A stretch of DNA of 64,000 nucleotides from Neotamlana sargassicola (lineage in GTDB: Bacteria; Bacteroidota; Bacteroidia; Flavobacteriales; Flavobacteriaceae), in the NCBI RefSeq assembly GCF_020523965.1, contig NZ_JAJAPX010000002.1, positions 372,001-436,000 on the forward strand, given 5' to 3'. Position numbers and translations under genes: made by a program. The stretch's first letter is position 1. Each line of letters begins with the position of its first letter. A model generated the notes under the pieces. It saw nothing but the letters and a program-made list of their open reading frames with translations, was not told the origin of the DNA and did not search any database. Below, one piece after another: positions 47,998-57,594 of the stretch.

Positions 47998-50331
47998 ATG
48001 AAGAACCTGTTTATATTTAAAAAAGTTATTCTCGTAACTTGTTTGATTTTTGCTTTGTTTTTGTCTTGCCAAAATGTTAAGACAGAACAGGTTCAAAAAA
48101 CAACTAAAACCGTAGATTATACGGCAAAAGTTTATCCTTGGCTAGATACCGAAAATTCTCGATGGTTTTTCTTTTCTTCGGCATCCAGACCATTTGGCAT
48201 GGTAAATTTAAGTCCCGACACGCAAATTGGTGGTGCTTGGGGTAGTGGTTATCGATATAAAACCGATACTATAAAAGGCTTTAGCCATATTCATGCTTGG
48301 CAAATGGCGGGTGTGTCGGTTATGCCTGTTACGGTTTCTAAAACTGAAAAAAGTAAAATATATCAGGATTTTTATTCAAAATTTAGTCACGAAACTGAAA
48401 CCGTAAAACCTGGGTTTCATCAAGTTCAATTACAACGTTATGATATTACGGCAAAATTAACCAGCACAACTCGTGTGGGTTTACATGAATATAGTTTTCC
48501 AAACACCCAACAATCCGCTATATTATTCAATTTAAACACGAAACTTGGACCTTGTAAAAATGAAAATGGTGATTTAAAACAAGATTCGGCTCGTGAGCTT
48601 TCTGGAAGTGTTACCATGGCAAAAACAGGAAGAAGACCTAAACCCATAACTGTATATTTTAAGGTGAAATTGAATGCCGATGTGGCGTCTGTTGAAAAAG
48701 ATAAAAAAACAGGAAATTATTTAGTTACGCTTAAAGATGCTAGTAAACCAGTGCTAATGAAGCTTGGTATATCTTACACCTCCGTAAAAAATGCCGAATT
48801 AAATATAAACGAAGAACTCCCAAGTTGGGATTTTAATAAGGTTGTCGAGGCTTCTAAAAAACAATGGAACGATTTACTAGGCAGAATTGAAATTCAAGGC
48901 GGAACAGAAGAAAGTCAATCTCGATTTTATACCGATTTGTGGCATGCATTGCAAGGGCGTCGCATTATTAGCGATGTAAACGGTGCTTATCCAGATTTAA
49001 CTGGAGAAAATTTTAAAATAGGGCAATTACCATTAAACGAGCATGGAAAACCTAAATTTAATCACTATAATTCCGATTCTTTTTGGGGCGCACAATGGAC
49101 ATTAAATACGCTTTGGGGTTTAGTTTATCCAGAAATTATGGAAGAATTTGTGCATTCCCTAATGCAATATTATAACGATGGTGGTTTGGTGCCTCGAGGT
49201 CCTTCTGGTGGTAATTACACGAATGTAATGACGGGAGCTTCGTCTACGCCGTTTATAGTTTCGGCCATACAAAAAGGCATTATTAAAAACGATTTAGAGT
49301 TTATTTATCAGGCTTTAAAAAAGAACCATATGTTAAATGGTATTATGGCAAAATCGGGTTATGAACACAATACTTTTGAAGGTGGCGGATTAAAATATTA
49401 CATAAATCAGGGCTATGTGCCTTACCCATTACCCGATGGTAAATTTGGTATACATGAAGACGGTGCTAGCATGACTTTAGAGTATGCATACCAAGACTAT
49501 ACTTTGGCTCAATTAGCTAAAAAGTTGAATCATGAAAGTGATTATAATTATTTTATAAATCGGTCTAAAAATTATAAGAATGTTTTTGATGTTGAAACTG
49601 GTTGGGTGCGTCCAAAAAATGTAAACGGCCATTGGAAGCAAAATTTCGACCCATTTCAAGTTGAGCATGGTTTTATAGAGTCTAACGCGGCACAAGCAAC
49701 TTGGTTTGTACCGCACGATATTAATGGTTTGGCAGAATTAATGGGAGGCGTTTTTAACGCTTCAGAAAAACTAAATGAACAATTTAAAACAGCCGAAAAA
49801 CAAAATTTTGCAGCAGGAAATTCGCATGCTCAAGAGTCGCATCCAGAGTATAGTCGAGTTCCTATAAACTATGGAAATCAGCCTTCAATTCAAACGGCTT
49901 TTATTTTTAATAAATTAAATCGTCCAGATTTAACACAGTTCTGGACTCGAAAGGTTGCCACTAAAACTTTTGGAGGTTTAAGCCCGAAAGTTGGATATTT
50001 TGGAGACGAAGATCAAGGTTTAATGGGAAGTTTAAGTGTGCTACTTAAAATGGGGCTGTTTCAATTAAATGGTGGAACCGAAGAAAATCCAGAATATCAA
50101 ATAGGAAGCCCTGTTTTTAATCAAGTTACTATTCATTTAAATTCAAATTATTATAAAGGAAATAAGTTTGTAATTTCAACCGAAAATAATAGTGAATCAA
50201 ATGTAATAGTAAATAAAGTGATGTTAAATAATACGGAAGTTACAGACTTTTCAATAAAGCATAACGATATTATAAACGGTGGAAATCTTCATTTAAAAAT
50301 GACTAATCAATCTTTAAATTTAAGCGAATGA
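47998..50331 (+). CDS. GH92 family glycosidase (alpha-mannosidase-like), lipoprotein
   Basis: The protein has 777 residues and a lipoprotein leader ending FLSC (Cys24). The N-terminal beta-sandwich opens with PWLDTENSRWFFFSSASRPFGMVNLSPDT and GFSHIHAWQMAG, typical of GH92. The (alpha/alpha)6 barrel follows. Compared with my recollection of GH92, the probable acid Glu561 (FIESNAAQ, usually EGNxWQY) and the acidic pair Asp670 and Asp672 (GDEDQG) are kept, while the GNEPxH motif has become GNQPS (Gln628). Both affected motifs line the active site, so an activity other than ordinary exo-alpha-mannosidase is possible. GH92 is calcium dependent. The stop overlaps the GH29 start by four bases (ATGA), showing translational coupling. 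Confidence 0.85.
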   Translation: MKNLFIFKKVILVTCLIFALFLSCQNVKTEQVQKTTKTVDYTAKVYPWLDTENSRWFFFSSASRPFGMVNLSPDTQIGGAWGSGYRYKTDTIKGFSHIHAWQMAGVSVMPVTVSKTEKSKIYQDFYSKFSHETETVKPGFHQVQLQRYDITAKLTSTTRVGLHEYSFPNTQQSAILFNLNTKLGPCKNENGDLKQDSARELSGSVTMAKTGRRPKPITVYFKVKLNADVASVEKDKKTGNYLVTLKDASKPVLMKLGISYTSVKNAELNINEELPSWDFNKVVEASKKQWNDLLGRIEIQGGTEESQSRFYTDLWHALQGRRIISDVNGAYPDLTGENFKIGQLPLNEHGKPKFNHYNSDSFWGAQWTLNTLWGLVYPEIMEEFVHSLMQYYNDGGLVPRGPSGGNYTNVMTGASSTPFIVSAIQKGIIKNDLEFIYQALKKNHMLNGIMAKSGYEHNTFEGGGLKYYINQGYVPYPLPDGKFGIHEDGASMTLEYAYQDYTLAQLAKKLNHESDYNYFINRSKNYKNVFDVETGWVRPKNVNGHWKQNFDPFQVEHGFIESNAAQATWFVPHDINGLAELMGGVFNASEKLNEQFKTAEKQNFAAGNSHAQESHPEYSRVPINYGNQPSIQTAFIFNKLNRPDLTQFWTRKVATKTFGGLSPKVGYFGDEDQGLMGSLSVLLKMGLFQLNGGTEENPEYQIGSPVFNQVTIHLNSNYYKGNKFVISTENNSESNVIVNKVMLNNTEVTDFSIKHNDIINGGNLHLKMTNQSLNLSE

Positions 50332-51635
50332 ATCGTTCAGGGAAAATTTCAATTTTACTAATAGTTTTTATAGCGTTTTCATCATTTGCACAGCTAAAAA
50401 ACAAGCCAGAACTTAATGAGAAGTTTATGGATATGGGCTTTGGTATTTTTATTCATTGGAGTCTAGATTCGCAGTTAGGAAGTGTAATTAGTCACTCTAT
50501 GGTTGGTGCTTCCGAAGATTATGTAAATCGGTATATGAACGAATTACCAAAAACATTCTATCCAAATAAATTCGATCCAGACGAATGGGCGCGACTTTTT
50601 AAACTTACAGGTGCCGAATATGTAATGTTTACAACTAAACACCATAATGGATTTTGCATGTGGGATACTAAAACCACCAGTTTTAATATTATGAATACGC
50701 CTTATGGTAAAGATATTACTGGATTATTGGTAAAATCGTTACGCAAATTTGGTTTAAAAGTAGGGTTTTATTTTTCTCCAGAAGATTTTAGTTTTATTCA
50801 TAAACAAGGGCATTTAATTTCCAGAAAAGGCGAAATGACCCAAACCACAGAAAATGAAGCCTTATTTGAATACGATAAAAAACAACTAGACGAATTATTT
50901 ACAAAATATGGTAAAATAGATTTAGTTTTTTTCGATTCGTTTTCAAATAAAAATATTGTGCAATATGTACATGAAAAATATCCTGATATTGTAGTAACTC
51001 GCGGCGAAATGCAAACACCAGAGCAAAAAATACCAGATGGTGCCATGCAAGGGCCATGGGAAACCTGTATGACTATGGGAACCCAATGGCAGTATAAACC
51101 AACAAACGAAACCTATAAATCGGGCACCGAATTAATTGAGAAATTAATTGAAATTAGAGCCAAGGGCGGAAACTTTTTACTAAATATCGGGCCTAAGCCA
51201 AATGGCGAAATTCCTATTGAACAAGAAGAACGATTACGAGAAGTAGCCTTATGGATGTTTGTAAACAACGAAGGCGTAAAAAATATTAGGCCTGCGCCAC
51301 ACAAAATTAAAGACGGCGATCTTTGGTTTACCCAAAACGAAAAAGAAAATGCTGTTTATGTGTTTATTACCGACCAAAAAGGGGAGTGGTTTAAAGGATT
51401 TAGAAGAAATTTTTTAATTAAATATTTAAAGGCAACTCCTAAAACTACAATCTCCGTATTAGGGCAAAATGATAAAGTAGTAGAATATTGGCCAGAAAAC
51501 AATCCGGAATCACGATTTATACAACATAGCGGAGGTCTTGAAATTTCTATAAGCAGAGCGCATCGGGTATATAATAATAAAATTTGGCCCAATCCAGTGG
51601 TTGTAAAACTTACTAATGTAGAATTTACAGAATAA
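50328..51635 (+). CDS. GH29 alpha-L-fucosidase-like enzyme
   Basis: The protein has 435 residues, with a signal peptide ending near FSSFAQ (residue 21). A TIM barrel covers about 25-335 and a C-terminal beta domain the rest. Family features are MGFGIFIHWSLDSQLG, YVMFTTKHHNGFCMWDT, SPEDFSF and KGGNFLLNIGPKPNGEI. The nucleophile is expected at Asp203 in DLVFFDSFS. GH29 removes alpha-L-fucose, or in some subfamilies other alpha-L- or beta-D-linked sugars of similar shape such as alpha-L-galactose. It is translationally coupled to GH92. The acid/base residue is not conserved in GH29 and I cannot assign it. Fucose or a fucose-like sugar may therefore decorate the glycan. Confidence 0.88.
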   Translation: MNRSGKISILLIVFIAFSSFAQLKNKPELNEKFMDMGFGIFIHWSLDSQLGSVISHSMVGASEDYVNRYMNELPKTFYPNKFDPDEWARLFKLTGAEYVMFTTKHHNGFCMWDTKTTSFNIMNTPYGKDITGLLVKSLRKFGLKVGFYFSPEDFSFIHKQGHLISRKGEMTQTTENEALFEYDKKQLDELFTKYGKIDLVFFDSFSNKNIVQYVHEKYPDIVVTRGEMQTPEQKIPDGAMQGPWETCMTMGTQWQYKPTNETYKSGTELIEKLIEIRAKGGNFLLNIGPKPNGEIPIEQEERLREVALWMFVNNEGVKNIRPAPHKIKDGDLWFTQNEKENAVYVFITDQKGEWFKGFRRNFLIKYLKATPKTTISVLGQNDKVVEYWPENNPESRFIQHSGGLEISISRAHRVYNNKIWPNPVVVKLTNVEFTE

Positions 51636-51723
51636 TTTACTCGCACAATTAAAAGAATAGGGTGTAGTTAAATTGTAATTGTTTAATAAAGGTTCTATTT
51701 TTAAGTCGACTATTTAATAATTC

Positions 51724-53361
51724 ATGACTATTTATAAAAAATATACCTTTTGGTTAGCTTTATGTTTAACCGGAATTTTGGTTGCGCAACAAAATAATAA
51801 AACCGTTATAGATTTATGGCCAGAGTCGGTGCCCGGACAAACCGAAGCAAAACAACAGTCCGTTGTAAGTAAAAATACATCAGGTAATGTTACGCGATTG
51901 GCTAAAGTAACGCGGCCAACTTTAACCGTTTTTAAACCCGAAAAACCAAACCAGTCTGGTGCTGCAGTTATTGTTTGTCCTGGAGGTGGTTATGGCATTT
52001 TGGCCATAGATAAAGAAGGCTACGAAATTGCAGAATGGTTAAATCAATTGGGGTATACGGCCTTTGTTTTGCAATATCGAGTGCCCAAAAATAGGGCAGG
52101 TGCTATTCAAGATGTGCAACGGGCAATAAAGGTTGTAAAAAGTAAGGCTGAATCATACAAATTAAATACCAATAAAATTGGAGTTTTGGGGTTTTCGGCC
52201 GGAGGACATTTGGCTGCCCGAGCGTCAATTAACTATAATATTGAAACTTATACAAAAACAGATGAGGTCGATAACTTTTCGCCTCGTCCAAACTTTACCA
52301 TGCTTATTTATCCGGCGTATTTAGATGGTGGTGAGGACAGATCTATTAGTCCAGAATTTCAATTTAACGCATTTACACCACCTTGTTTTGTGTTTGGAAC
52401 AGCAGACGACCCTTATGGAAATAGCGCATTAGAAATAACCAAAGCACTTCGAGATAAAAAAGTGCCTGTCGAGCTACACATGCTAGCAAAGGGTGGCCAT
52501 GGTTATGGATTGCGGAAAGGAAACAACGCAGCAAAAACTTGGCCTAAATTGGCCGAATCTTGGCTCGATAAGCTGGTTAATTCCATGCAAATTGTTAAAT
52601 ACGAGCGGAAATTAAATTTTCCAAAAACCGAGGTGAAACCAGATGGTTTACGAAAAAAGGAAGATGTTTGGGTGTTTTTTTTAGCCGGACAATCAAATAT
52701 GGCGGGTCGTGGTTTTGTAGAACCAAACGATACCATTCCTAATTCTAGAATTTTAACCATTAATAAATCAAATACCATTGTTTTAGCAAAAGAACCATTA
52801 CATTTTTATGAGCCAAAAATGGCTGGGTTAGATTGTGGTGTTTCGTTTGCAAGAACGCTATTAAAAGAAATTCCTAACCATGTTTCAATATTATTAATAC
52901 CAACAGCAGTAGGCGGAAGTAGCATATCACAATGGATACATGATGAGGAACATAGAGCGGTAAAACTCTTCAGTAATTTTAAAGCGAAAATGAACTTAGC
53001 CAAAACATACGGTACCGTAAAAGGCATATTGTGGCATCAAGGTGAAAGTGATGCTAACCAAAATGGCATAAAAAATTATGATAAAAATTTAAATAGGCTT
53101 TTTAAATCCTTTCGAAAAATAGCCGGAAATAAAAAGTTGCCAATTATGTTAGGAGAATTGGGTGGTTTTAGGACAGATAGTGAAACTTGGAAAGCTATGA
53201 ATGTGATAATTCATAATTATGCCGAAAAGCATAAATATACCGAAGCGGTTTCAACAGAAGACCTTACAGATCGAGGCGATAATTTACATTTTAACTCAAT
53301 AAGTGAGCGTAAATTAGGAGAACGATTCGCAAAAACATTTTTAAAAATGCAGCTTGAATGA
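51724..53361 (+). CDS. Two-domain carbohydrate esterase: alpha/beta-hydrolase fused to SGNH esterase
   Basis: The protein has 545 residues, with a signal peptide ending at about ILVAQ (residue 22). Domain 1 (about 25-290) is an alpha/beta-hydrolase of the BD-FAE/acetylxylan-esterase type, with oxyanion region CPGGGY, nucleophile Ser158 in GFSAGG, an Asp near GTADDP (226-230) and His259 in GGHGYG. Domain 2 (about 312-545) is an SGNH/SASA esterase, with Ser324 in AGQSNMAGRG, WHQGESD, and Asp519/His522 in GDNLHFN. Both catalytic sets look complete, so one polypeptide may remove two kinds of acyl groups or act at two positions. It sits 88 bp after GH29 and 20 bp before the HTCS. The open frame through the linker shows a true fusion, not two adjacent genes. 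Confidence 0.9.
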   Translation: MTIYKKYTFWLALCLTGILVAQQNNKTVIDLWPESVPGQTEAKQQSVVSKNTSGNVTRLAKVTRPTLTVFKPEKPNQSGAAVIVCPGGGYGILAIDKEGYEIAEWLNQLGYTAFVLQYRVPKNRAGAIQDVQRAIKVVKSKAESYKLNTNKIGVLGFSAGGHLAARASINYNIETYTKTDEVDNFSPRPNFTMLIYPAYLDGGEDRSISPEFQFNAFTPPCFVFGTADDPYGNSALEITKALRDKKVPVELHMLAKGGHGYGLRKGNNAAKTWPKLAESWLDKLVNSMQIVKYERKLNFPKTEVKPDGLRKKEDVWVFFLAGQSNMAGRGFVEPNDTIPNSRILTINKSNTIVLAKEPLHFYEPKMAGLDCGVSFARTLLKEIPNHVSILLIPTAVGGSSISQWIHDEEHRAVKLFSNFKAKMNLAKTYGTVKGILWHQGESDANQNGIKNYDKNLNRLFKSFRKIAGNKKLPIMLGELGGFRTDSETWKAMNVIIHNYAEKHKYTEAVSTEDLTDRGDNLHFNSISERKLGERFAKTFLKMQLE

Positions 53362-53381
53362 TTTGAAAATTATTACCAACT

Positions 53382-56300
53382 ATGCTAAACCGTTTTTTAT
53401 TTTATATTTTTTTACTAATTACTTGTTTAATTAATGCTCAAGATATTAAGTTCGAGCATTATAACGATAAAGGTGGGCTGTCGCAAAACTCGGTGCGTCA
53501 CATTGTACAAGATAAACAAGGGTTTTTATGGATTGGTACCTTTTCTGGGTTAAACCGTTTCGATGGCTACGAGTTTAAAACCTATTTAAGTAATTCGGGA
53601 GACAAAAATAGTATTAATAACAACGATATTACCGCTTTAAAATATGATAAAAATAATAATTGGTTGTGGATTGGAACAAGAAACGGCTTAACACAACTCA
53701 ATTTAAATACCTATAAATTTACCACATATTTAAATCAACCCGAAGTCGCAAATAGTTTGCCCGATAATGAAATTAGGTCGGTTTATATCGATAGTTTTAA
53801 TAGAGTTTGGGTTGGAACAAAAGATCATGGTTTATATTGGTTTTATGCTGAAGAAAACCGATTTGAAAAGATAAACTTGCCTCATTTTGATTATATAAAA
53901 GAAATTTTTGAAGACGATGAAGGTAATATTTGGGTAGGTAGTTATGGTACAGCTTCTGTTGCTAAAATAGTATTAAATAACAACGGTGAAATTCAAAAAA
54001 CGGCAACTTATACCATTCAAAACAAAAACACTTCAGAAAACAACCCGTATTTAAATTTTATATATCAAGATAAAGCTGCGAATTTATTTGTGGGCACCAG
54101 AAGCGGACTTTTTAAGTTGAATAAATCTGAAAATAAATTTGAACATTTAGAGGTTCGTAATAAAGAATTAAACGAAGCTTTGGGCTCTTATTTTAAATCT
54201 GTATCGCAATCACCAGAAGGTAAATATTGGGTTGGCACTATTGGCGGATTACTGGTTTGTGATAAGTTAGAAGATATTCAAAAAGGGCATTTTAAACATT
54301 ATTTTGCCGATTTAACAAATTACACATCGTTGGTAGATAATTTGGTGACATCATTATTTTTTGATGCCTCTGGGGTACTCTGGATTGGCACAGAAAATGG
54401 ACTCGATAAATACGATCCGTTTCAAAATCAATTTCATTTAAATAAAGACATTTCAAAATACATAGGTAACAAAGTGCCTTGGATTCGTGGTTTTGCAAAA
54501 ACATATAACAACAACCTCATTGTTGCTACTAGGCATAACGGTTTATTTGTTTCTACTAATTTTGGGTTTAAGCCTTTATATCATGGTAAATACGATATAG
54601 CCAGTATTTATACCATAAATGAAAAATTGTTTTTTTGCGGGTTATGGAATGGTAAATTGTTGGTTTATAATTATGTAAATAATACTGCAAAAGTAGTTGA
54701 TGTTGGTTTTGGGGATACGCCAATTGTGGCTTTCGAAACTTTAGGAAATAACCAGCTCGTTTTAGGCTCGTTTGGCGAAGGGGCTATTAAAATAAATACC
54801 AAGAATTTAAAACCTGAAATTAAAGGAGAACACCTGTTAAAAACGGCCGATGTTAACGAAATTCTTTATGGAAAAAATAATGAAATTTGGTTTGCTACCG
54901 AAGCCGGATTAATTAAGTATAACCTAAAAACAAAAACTCAAGAGCATTATTTGGCTACAACAGATCAAAAATCTGGGTTGCCACATGTAAATGTAAGTGA
55001 TATTATTTTCGATAAAAACGAGGTGCTTTGGGTAGCAACTAGGCAAGGGCTTTGTTATTTTGATAAAACTAAAAACAAGTTTGTTCAACCAAAAGAACCT
55101 GCTGCTTTAACCGAGAGTTGGATTACAGATTTATTAGTCGATTCTAATAATAATTTATGGTTAAATGTAAATAATAATAGTGTAGCGCGTTACAATTTTA
55201 AAACGAATAGTTACAACGCCTATCGGGTAGATAGCGGTAATCGATTAGATTATTACAGTCCAAAAGGTTTTTTTAGTAAAGGCGCTTCAAATATTTATTT
55301 GGGTGGTAAAAATGGCGTTATTCATTTTTCTCCAGAAGCATTAAATATTAATAAACTGGCTCCTAAACCAATAATAACCGAAATAAAAGTACAAAACGAA
55401 GTTGTAATTCCTGGTAAAGAAATTAACGGTAAAATTCCATTAGAAAAAGATTTAAACGAAGCTCAAATTATGGAGTTAGATTATAATATTCGAAATTTTT
55501 CTTTTCAATTTTCTACACCGTCATACACAAACCAATTACTAAATCAATTTCAATACAAATTAAATGGTTTCGATAAGGATTGGATAACAACAAGTAGTAA
55601 CTCACGTACTATTCAATACACCAATTTGTTTCCTGGTGAGTATCAATTTCAGTTAAAAGCAAGTAATAGCGACGGCGTTTGGAGCACTGTACAATCATAT
55701 CAAATAAAAATTAATAAACCCTTTTGGCTAACGTATAAAGCCCTTGTGTTGTTTTTATTATTAATAGCGTTAATTACTTATTTTGTTAGGCGTGAGGTTA
55801 AAAATAGAATGCGATTAAAGCAAGAGTTAGTAACCGAAAAAGTTAATAGGGAACGCGATGTTAAATTAAACAATGAAAAGCTAAGGTTTTTTACTAACAT
55901 TTCGCATGAGTTACGCACGCCTTTAACCCTAATTTTAGGTCCGGCTAAACAGCTTTTAGAAGACGAAGAAATTAAAAGTACGAGCTACCAAAAAAGTCGT
56001 TTTCAACTTATTCATCAAAACGCAAGTCGATTATTAAACTTGGTTAATCAAGTGCTCGATTTTAGAAAAGCACAAACTGGAGAACTAAAATTAAAAGTAA
56101 CAAAAACCAATGTTATTCAGTTTACACAAAACACCTTCGATTCCTTTAAAGAATTTGCATATAACAAAAACATTCATTTTAATTTTAACACCGAGGCCGA
56201 TTCTATTTCTGGTTGGTTAGATAAGGATAAATGCGATAAAATTCTATATAACTTATTATCAAATGCTATAAAGTTTACTCAAAAATATGGCCATGTCGAT

Positions 56301-57413
56301 TTATTTGTAGGTTTTAAAAATAACGATAAAACGCATTTAATTATTGAGGTTTCCGACGATGGTATCGGGATTCCTAAAAAAAGCCAAGAAAAAATATTTA
56401 ATCGATTTTATCAAGCAACAAATAGCAAAGAAAATAATACGGGTTCTGGTATTGGTTTGTCTCTTGTAAAGGCGCTGGTCGATTTACATAAAGGAGAAAT
56501 TTCTGTTAAAAGTAAACCTAAAAAAGGTAGTGTTTTTACGGTTTTATTACCAATAACGCGCGATTTTTATAATGAAGATGAAGTGTTTGAAATAGAAAAA
56601 AATGAAGAAAATTTTGTTCCTTTTAATGATAAAACACCAAAAAATCTGTCAGCTAATACCGAGATAAAACAAAAGATTTTAGTAATTGAAGATAATTTAG
56701 AACTACGGAATTATTTAATAGATTACTTATCGAATTACTATCAAGTTTTTGAAGCTGAGAACGGAGAAGAAGGTTTGCAGTTATGCCGGAAAATTAAACC
56801 TATTTTATGTGTTGCAGATGTTATGATGCCAGTTAAAGATGGTTTAGAGTTTTGTAAAGAGCTAAAAAACGACGAATCTATAAGTCATATTCCAGTAATA
56901 TTATTAACAGCGCTTTCCGAAAACGAAGATAAAGTGCGTGGTTTCGATTTAGGTGCCGATGGTTATTTGGTGAAACCATTCGATCCGGCCCTGTTAAAAT
57001 CTCGAATTTCAAATATTGTAAAAACAAGATTCGATCTAAAAGCAAAATTCTCTGGAGATACCGATAGTGAAATAAGTTTACTGGTTAATTCTCCTATCGA
57101 TGAAGCCTTCATGGAAAAATTGTCAATTATTATAGATGATAATATAGAAAACCCCGATTTAACCACAAGTTATTTATGCGATAAACTTGGAGTAAGTTCG
57201 TCAAAATTATATCGAAAAATAAAAGCTTTAACCGACTTGTCTCCAAATGAATTTATACGAACTGTTCGTTTAAAAAAATCGGCTCAATTATTAAAAACAA
57301 AAAAATACAACGTATCGGAGGTTACAAACTTGGTTGGGTTTAACGACCCCCTATATTTTAGCCGAAGATTTAAACAGCAATTTGGGTTTCCTCCAAGCCA
57401 ATTGTTAAAGTAA
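53382..57413 (+). CDS. Hybrid two-component system regulator (HTCS), complete
   Basis: The protein has 1343 residues, with a signal peptide (to about CLINAQ, residue 20) and propeller repeats such as GFLWIGTFSGLNRFDGYEF and NWLWIGTRNGLTQLN (to about 690). A Y_Y_Y domain (about 710-775) and a membrane helix (about 787-806) follow. His842 lies in TNISHELRTP, and the HATPase boxes are GIGIPKKS and GSGIGL. The receiver has Asp1146 in CVADVMMPVKDG, and the C-terminal AraC-type HTH ends in FGFPPSQLLK. It is immediately upstream of the GH43-to-lyase operon, whose promoter carries three direct repeats. This makes it the best candidate for binding those repeats and the matching ones near 26.5 and 26.7 kb (inference). 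Confidence 0.97.
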   Translation: MLNRFLFYIFLLITCLINAQDIKFEHYNDKGGLSQNSVRHIVQDKQGFLWIGTFSGLNRFDGYEFKTYLSNSGDKNSINNNDITALKYDKNNNWLWIGTRNGLTQLNLNTYKFTTYLNQPEVANSLPDNEIRSVYIDSFNRVWVGTKDHGLYWFYAEENRFEKINLPHFDYIKEIFEDDEGNIWVGSYGTASVAKIVLNNNGEIQKTATYTIQNKNTSENNPYLNFIYQDKAANLFVGTRSGLFKLNKSENKFEHLEVRNKELNEALGSYFKSVSQSPEGKYWVGTIGGLLVCDKLEDIQKGHFKHYFADLTNYTSLVDNLVTSLFFDASGVLWIGTENGLDKYDPFQNQFHLNKDISKYIGNKVPWIRGFAKTYNNNLIVATRHNGLFVSTNFGFKPLYHGKYDIASIYTINEKLFFCGLWNGKLLVYNYVNNTAKVVDVGFGDTPIVAFETLGNNQLVLGSFGEGAIKINTKNLKPEIKGEHLLKTADVNEILYGKNNEIWFATEAGLIKYNLKTKTQEHYLATTDQKSGLPHVNVSDIIFDKNEVLWVATRQGLCYFDKTKNKFVQPKEPAALTESWITDLLVDSNNNLWLNVNNNSVARYNFKTNSYNAYRVDSGNRLDYYSPKGFFSKGASNIYLGGKNGVIHFSPEALNINKLAPKPIITEIKVQNEVVIPGKEINGKIPLEKDLNEAQIMELDYNIRNFSFQFSTPSYTNQLLNQFQYKLNGFDKDWITTSSNSRTIQYTNLFPGEYQFQLKASNSDGVWSTVQSYQIKINKPFWLTYKALVLFLLLIALITYFVRREVKNRMRLKQELVTEKVNRERDVKLNNEKLRFFTNISHELRTPLTLILGPAKQLLEDEEIKSTSYQKSRFQLIHQNASRLLNLVNQVLDFRKAQTGELKLKVTKTNVIQFTQNTFDSFKEFAYNKNIHFNFNTEADSISGWLDKDKCDKILYNLLSNAIKFTQKYGHVDLFVGFKNNDKTHLIIEVSDDGIGIPKKSQEKIFNRFYQATNSKENNTGSGIGLSLVKALVDLHKGEISVKSKPKKGSVFTVLLPITRDFYNEDEVFEIEKNEENFVPFNDKTPKNLSANTEIKQKILVIEDNLELRNYLIDYLSNYYQVFEAENGEEGLQLCRKIKPILCVADVMMPVKDGLEFCKELKNDESISHIPVILLTALSENEDKVRGFDLGADGYLVKPFDPALLKSRISNIVKTRFDLKAKFSGDTDSEISLLVNSPIDEAFMEKLSIIIDDNIENPDLTTSYLCDKLGVSSSKLYRKIKALTDLSPNEFIRTVRLKKSAQLLKTKKYNVSEVTNLVGFNDPLYFSRRFKQQFGFPPSQLLK

Positions 57414-57508
57414 GTAATCGTTACAAATTTTTAGAAGCAAGAATTACTCAAACTAATACAAAATCTACTATTTACCGTGGTTATTGGTGTTGTTCGGTTA
57501 AATGAGCA

Positions 57509-57562
57509 ATAGTTTATACGCTATGGTTCATAGTTTATATCAATAAAACACCATAGTTTATA
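57509..57562 (+). promoter_or_regulatory. Three-part direct-repeat operator upstream of the GH43-lyase operon
   Basis: ATAGTTTATA occurs three times exactly: 57509-57518, 57530-57539 and 57553-57562 (start spacings 21 and 23 bp, about two helical turns). The second and third copies also share a preceding C and a following TCA. Unit 3 is followed by CATTGTCT and begins 42 bp before the start codon at 57595. Spacing and placement match the repeats upstream of GH88. The arrangement suggests cooperative binding by a dimeric activator. Confidence 0.75.
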
Positions 57563-57594
57563 TCATTGTCTAAACTAAATCAAGACTTATTTTA

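Noticed and set aside
57509-57562. CRISPR-like array
   Set aside because: Only three 10-bp units with 11-13 bp gaps; far too small for CRISPR, with no cas gene. It is interpreted as an operator.
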